A stretch of DNA of 9,847 bases from Bacteroidota bacterium (GTDB lineage: Bacteria > Bacteroidota > Bacteroidia > Chitinophagales > Chitinophagaceae): the NCBI GenBank assembly GCA_947461985.1, contig CANHNT010000055.1:1-9847 (forward strand), written 5' to 3'. Position 1 is the first letter of the stretch, and every line of letters begins with the position of its first letter. The notes beneath the pieces were generated by a model, which had not been told where the DNA came from, did no database searches, and saw nothing but the letters and a program-made list of their open reading frames with translations. Shown one piece after another: positions 6,942-9,847 of the stretch. Position numbers and translations under genes: made by a program.

Positions 6942-8534
6942 TTATTCTTTGATCACTTTTTTTATTAAAACCTGCTCGTTGCATTTAATTTCAATAAAAT
7001 AAATTCCTTTTTTATAGCTTGATAAATCAATTGTATTTTTATTCGAAGAGGAGTTCATTGACATTAATTTTTTACCCTCTATGGATAACAAATTAATGAT
7101 TACATGTTCATTTATTTTTAAATCAATGTTTATAATGTCGGTAGTAGGAATTGGATAAAGCGTTACTTCATTTTCATTGATACTGTTTTTAACAGTTGCA
7201 GGAAAAACACAATTGGTAGAAAACCACTGATTATCTAACCAAGAAATTCTTGTTCTAATAAAGTTTTTAATAGCCGCTACTTCTTCTGCATGATTTGAAG
7301 ACATTGGAGTAGGTTCGTTAACCAAAGGAACATTCCAAATTGGCCATTGAGTAAAATTTCTTGCAATCGCCCCACTCGCATTTAATCGAGTGGCAATCGA
7401 GTCAATGGTTTTAAATATTTGAGTGGTATCTAATAAATTACCTACTTTTCGATATTCAGTATATCTGCATTTTAATGCTTTCATATATTCAACGTCTGTT
7501 GCTAATTTACCCCACCAAAACGGTGCTAATTTAGTGTTGGTATTGCATACATTTCCTGCCTCATAAGCCCAACCAGTTGCTAAATTGCTGTTACAATCTA
7601 TTGTGTTTCCCCATGCAATTTCATTTCCCCACATTGGACCTGTTTTTAGTTTACCTAATTTATCTTTATAGATATAAGTATTTTTTCTGTATCCTTCATA
7701 ATCTTTACTCAATTCATTCATGATCATATAATCTATAAACGAATTTTCGGCTCCAAATTTTCTCCAACCAATGACAGTATCTTGAAAGCTGGTGCTATTT
7801 AATGCCGTTTCAAAACTATCTACGTATGATTTAATATATAATTTTTGAGGAATTTGAATAGCAGAGGCATCAGGAACTTCATATAAAAAATTAATCGTTT
7901 GACCTAAAGTACCATAAGGTGGAGCAATTGCACTCGTCCAACCGCCAGTATTTCCATTATCTATTGTAAAAATATATCCTCCAGTTAATTGGTCTCCAGA
8001 AATATCTATATTTTTTAAATTGGCAATATCTAATCGACTGGTATCTCTTTTAATTTTTTCACCAAATAAATAAACGCCTTTGTATTGGTTATCTACTATT
8101 AATTCGCATAATTTAAAACGCGGTGCATATCGACCCATTTTTTCGTGTAAATTATTGGTCAATAAATTTCTCACCAAAGATCGGTCTACATAAGAAGCTA
8201 ATAATACCCAATCGTTTTCTCGAGGTAAAGATAATAAGGATGTATCCAAACTAATGAAAGGCGTACTCCATGTTTCAATTGAATATGAAAATTTTGGATT
8301 TGCAACTCCTCCTCTTAGTTTCAAACCAATCATTCCATTAAATTTGGCAGCATCTAAAGGGGTATTCACACCAGAAACATTATCGATTATTTTGATAGCC
8401 GCTTGTTTTTGAGTGTCATTTATCGCAGACGTAGCCGTCAAAATAACAATTGGCAAATTGGTAGATGTCAATTGTGCTTTTGAAGTTGTTGTCAATAACA
8501 TGACAGAGAAAAGGGTAAAAATTAACAATTTCAT
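6942..8534 (-). CDS. Secreted CotH-family protein with T9SS sorting domain, altered active site
   Basis: A 530-residue exported protein. Residues 1-20 are a signal peptide (ending SKAQ), about 60-440 a CotH domain, and 457-530 a T9SS type A sorting domain (VTLYPIPTTDIINI at its start, KKGIYFIEI inside; the usual YPNP is YPIP). CotH proteins are atypical extracellular protein kinases, described for Bacillus spore coats. Visible CotH landmarks are GLKLRGG (70-76) with PKFSYSIETW (80-89), the block NELSKDYEGYRKNTYIYKD, GPMWGNEIAWGN (about 299-310), and WAYEAGNVC followed by PFWWGKL. Bacteroidota homologues, as I recall them, read GPVWDFNLAFGN at the fourth landmark; here Gly303 and Glu305 replace the Asp and Asn of DFN, so catalysis may be lost or changed. 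The basic pair of the usual FPKKSY motif is reduced to PKFSY. It is monocistronic, ends at a strong terminator, and diverges from another CotH gene. Confidence 0.88.
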   Translation of the reverse strand: MKLLIFTLFSVMLLTTTSKAQLTSTNLPIVILTATSAINDTQKQAAIKIIDNVSGVNTPLDAAKFNGMIGLKLRGGVANPKFSYSIETWSTPFISLDTSLLSLPRENDWVLLASYVDRSLVRNLLTNNLHEKMGRYAPRFKLCELIVDNQYKGVYLFGEKIKRDTSRLDIANLKNIDISGDQLTGGYIFTIDNGNTGGWTSAIAPPYGTLGQTINFLYEVPDASAIQIPQKLYIKSYVDSFETALNSTSFQDTVIGWRKFGAENSFIDYMIMNELSKDYEGYRKNTYIYKDKLGKLKTGPMWGNEIAWGNTIDCNSNLATGWAYEAGNVCNTNTKLAPFWWGKLATDVEYMKALKCRYTEYRKVGNLLDTTQIFKTIDSIATRLNASGAIARNFTQWPIWNVPLVNEPTPMSSNHAEEVAAIKNFIRTRISWLDNQWFSTNCVFPATVKNSINENEVTLYPIPTTDIINIDLKINEHVIINLLSIEGKKLMSMNSSSNKNTIDLSSYKKGIYFIEIKCNEQVLIKKVIKE

Positions 8535-8587
8535 AATAATAATTTAATGCAATATATAAATAAAATTAACGTTTTGTCGCAAAAAAG

Positions 8588-8645
8588 AGACGAAAATTGG
8601 ATTTTCGAAGTCAATCTACTAACTTCATGGCTCGTATTTTCGTCT
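8588..8645. repeat. Mutually exclusive inverted repeats in the divergent CotH intergenic region
   Basis: AGACGAAAAT (8588-8597) is a perfect reverse complement of ATTTTCGTCT (8636-8645), with 38 bases between. The inner part CGAAAAT (8591-8597) also pairs perfectly with ATTTTCG at 8601-8607 around a 3-base TGG loop. A further short pair, GAAGT (8607-8611) with ACTTC (8622-8626), lies inside the spacer and shares one base with the 8601-8607 arm. The right arm ends 22 bases before the ATG of the plus-strand gene. The layout could be an operator with repeated half-sites or alternative RNA hairpins in a leader. Function is inferred only from position. Confidence 0.5.
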
Positions 8646-8667
8646 ATTATTTCAAAATAATTATTTA

Positions 8668-9847
8668 ATGAAAACATTTTTATCTTTTGTACTGTTATTG
8701 ACTATTTCTTTTTCATCTAAATCTCAATTAGTAATTAATGAATATTCTTGCTCCAATGCAAATACCATTGCAGATGGTTTTGGGCAATTTGAAGATTGGG
8801 TAGAATTGTACAACAACACTGCTTCTCCCATCAATGTATCAGGATATTATTTAAGCGATGATCCTGCAAATCCTATGAAATGGGCAATTCCTACAACAAC
8901 TGATATTTTAGCAGGAAACAGAAGAATGGTGTTTTGCAGTGACAGAGGTGTGGTTACAGGTGCAGGACAAATTCATCCTGATTTTAAACTCACTCAAACT
9001 CATAACGAATGGTTTTTAATTTCAAATGCAAGTGGCATTTTAATAGATTCTGTAAAATTAAATTTAACTCAACGTGGGCATTCAAGAGGACGAACAACTG
9101 ATGGAGCAAATACTTGGAGCCTTTTTGATACCCCTTCAGCAAATGCTTCTAATGCTGGCTCTAACCCATATACAGCTTATGCATTAAAACCAATATTTAA
9201 TATAAATCCAGGAAATTATACGACCACTCAAAATATTGTAATTACAACCACCGAACCTAATATTACGATTCGATACACAACAAATGGATCTACACCAACT
9301 GCAACATCTCCCATTTATACTACTCCAATATCTGTTACGGCAACTACAGTGATTAGAGCCAGGGCATTTAGCTCAAATTCAAATATTGCGCCAAGCTTTA
9401 CGGAATCAAATACCTATTTAATCAATGAAACAACAGGTTTTAATATTGTTTCTGTTTCTGGAGCCTTTTCAGCCACTACTGGTCCTGTAAATCAACCAAT
9501 ATCGTGTTCTTATGAATATTTTGATAAAAATAAAAATTTTAAAATTGAGTTTGAAGGAATTGCTCGAAGACATGGGCATGACTCTTGGGCCTATCCACAA
9601 AAAAGTTTTAAAGTATATGCAGATGATAAGCAAGGTTATGCTGCAGAACATCAACAAAAATATTTCTCTACCACAACAAGAGATTCTTTTGACATGGTTA
9701 TTATAAAAGCGGCAGGTTCTGATAATTATAATGGTGGTCCACAAAGAGCTTGCCATTTAAGAGATATGTTTGCGCATACATTAGCAGAAAAATACAATTT
9801 AGATATGGATGTGAGAAGATATGAACCTACTATCGTATTTATCAATG
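8668..9847 (+). CDS. Secreted lamin-tail / chitobiase-C-like / CotH protein, C-terminus beyond the right edge
   Basis: The first 393 codons of an exported multidomain protein. Residues 1-20 are a signal peptide (ending SKSQ). A lamin-tail domain covers about 21-140, with the typical LVINEYSCSN (21-30) and EDWVELYNN (42-50). A chitobiase/beta-hexosaminidase C-terminal-like beta-sandwich covers about 176-250 (INPGNYTTTQNIVITT, then IRYTTNGSTPT and TTVIRARAF). A CotH domain begins near 255 and carries EGIARRHGHDSWAYPQKSFK (296-315), the counterpart of the R-G...FPKKSF phosphate-binding region, before the window ends. The order LTD, CHB_HEX_C, CotH recurs in large Bacteroidota surface proteins that usually end in a T9SS sorting domain, so one is expected beyond the edge. 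The ATG at 8668 gives an immediate signal peptide. Whether the GPxWDF active-site motif is intact cannot be seen here. It diverges from the 530-residue CotH gene, 133 bases away. Confidence 0.85.
   Translation, partial: MKTFLSFVLLLTISFSSKSQLVINEYSCSNANTIADGFGQFEDWVELYNNTASPINVSGYYLSDDPANPMKWAIPTTTDILAGNRRMVFCSDRGVVTGAGQIHPDFKLTQTHNEWFLISNASGILIDSVKLNLTQRGHSRGRTTDGANTWSLFDTPSANASNAGSNPYTAYALKPIFNINPGNYTTTQNIVITTTEPNITIRYTTNGSTPTATSPIYTTPISVTATTVIRARAFSSNSNIAPSFTESNTYLINETTGFNIVSVSGAFSATTGPVNQPISCSYEYFDKNKNFKIEFEGIARRHGHDSWAYPQKSFKVYADDKQGYAAEHQQKYFSTTTRDSFDMVIIKAAGSDNYNGGPQRACHLRDMFAHTLAEKYNLDMDVRRYEPTIVFIN

Noticed and set aside
9469..9756. A 95-codon open frame on the minus strand
   Set aside because: It lies entirely antisense to the lamin-tail/CotH coding region, whose frame has clear domain motifs. 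The translation is low in complexity and has no family features.
1..9847. A defence island, mobile element or biosynthetic cluster
   Set aside because: No transposase, integrase, nuclease, toxin, reverse transcriptase or CRISPR-type repeats were seen. The genes belong to metabolism, transport and secreted-protein families.

Overview
The window looks like a chromosomal segment of an AT-rich Bacteroidota species, probably free-living. Three kinds of evidence support this. At least two proteins end in a type IX secretion system (T9SS) type A sorting domain. Signal peptides end in AQ or SQ, as is usual in this phylum. Gene starts lack clear Shine-Dalgarno sequences, while a TAnnTTTG-type -7 promoter element is present. 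I see no tRNA, rRNA, CRISPR array, insertion sequence or phage gene.

Left part (1-2982), all on the minus strand. A NamZ/DUF1343 exo-N-acetylmuramidase gene runs off the left edge. Next to it is a tight three-gene transcription unit, read right to left: a membrane-anchored TPR protein, ribH (lumazine synthase) and a LutA-like CCG-domain iron-sulfur protein. The TPR gene and ribH overlap by one base, and ribH and lutA are 9 bases apart. A good Bacteroidota promoter lies just upstream of the TPR gene. A strong inverted repeat and a possible degenerate intergenic repeat lie between lutA and namZ.

Middle part (3082-6803), minus strand. This holds a secreted T9SS cargo protein with an unrecognised N-terminal region, then a two-gene unit with a 3-base gap: a POT-family peptide/proton symporter followed by a cation diffusion facilitator (CDF) metal exporter.

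Right part (6942-9847). Two CotH-family secreted proteins are arranged head to head. The minus-strand one is a complete 530-residue CotH protein with a T9SS sorting domain, followed by a good intrinsic terminator. The plus-strand one is a signal peptide, lamin-tail domain, chitobiase C-terminal-like domain and the beginning of a CotH domain, cut by the right edge. The complete CotH protein has lost the usual acidic residue of the CotH 'GPxWDF' active-site motif (GPMWGNE instead). The 133-base divergent region contains mutually exclusive hairpins.

Most of the window is ordinary for the phylum. The most interesting part is the divergent CotH pair with one apparently altered active site. I found no convincing evidence of a wholly new multi-gene system.
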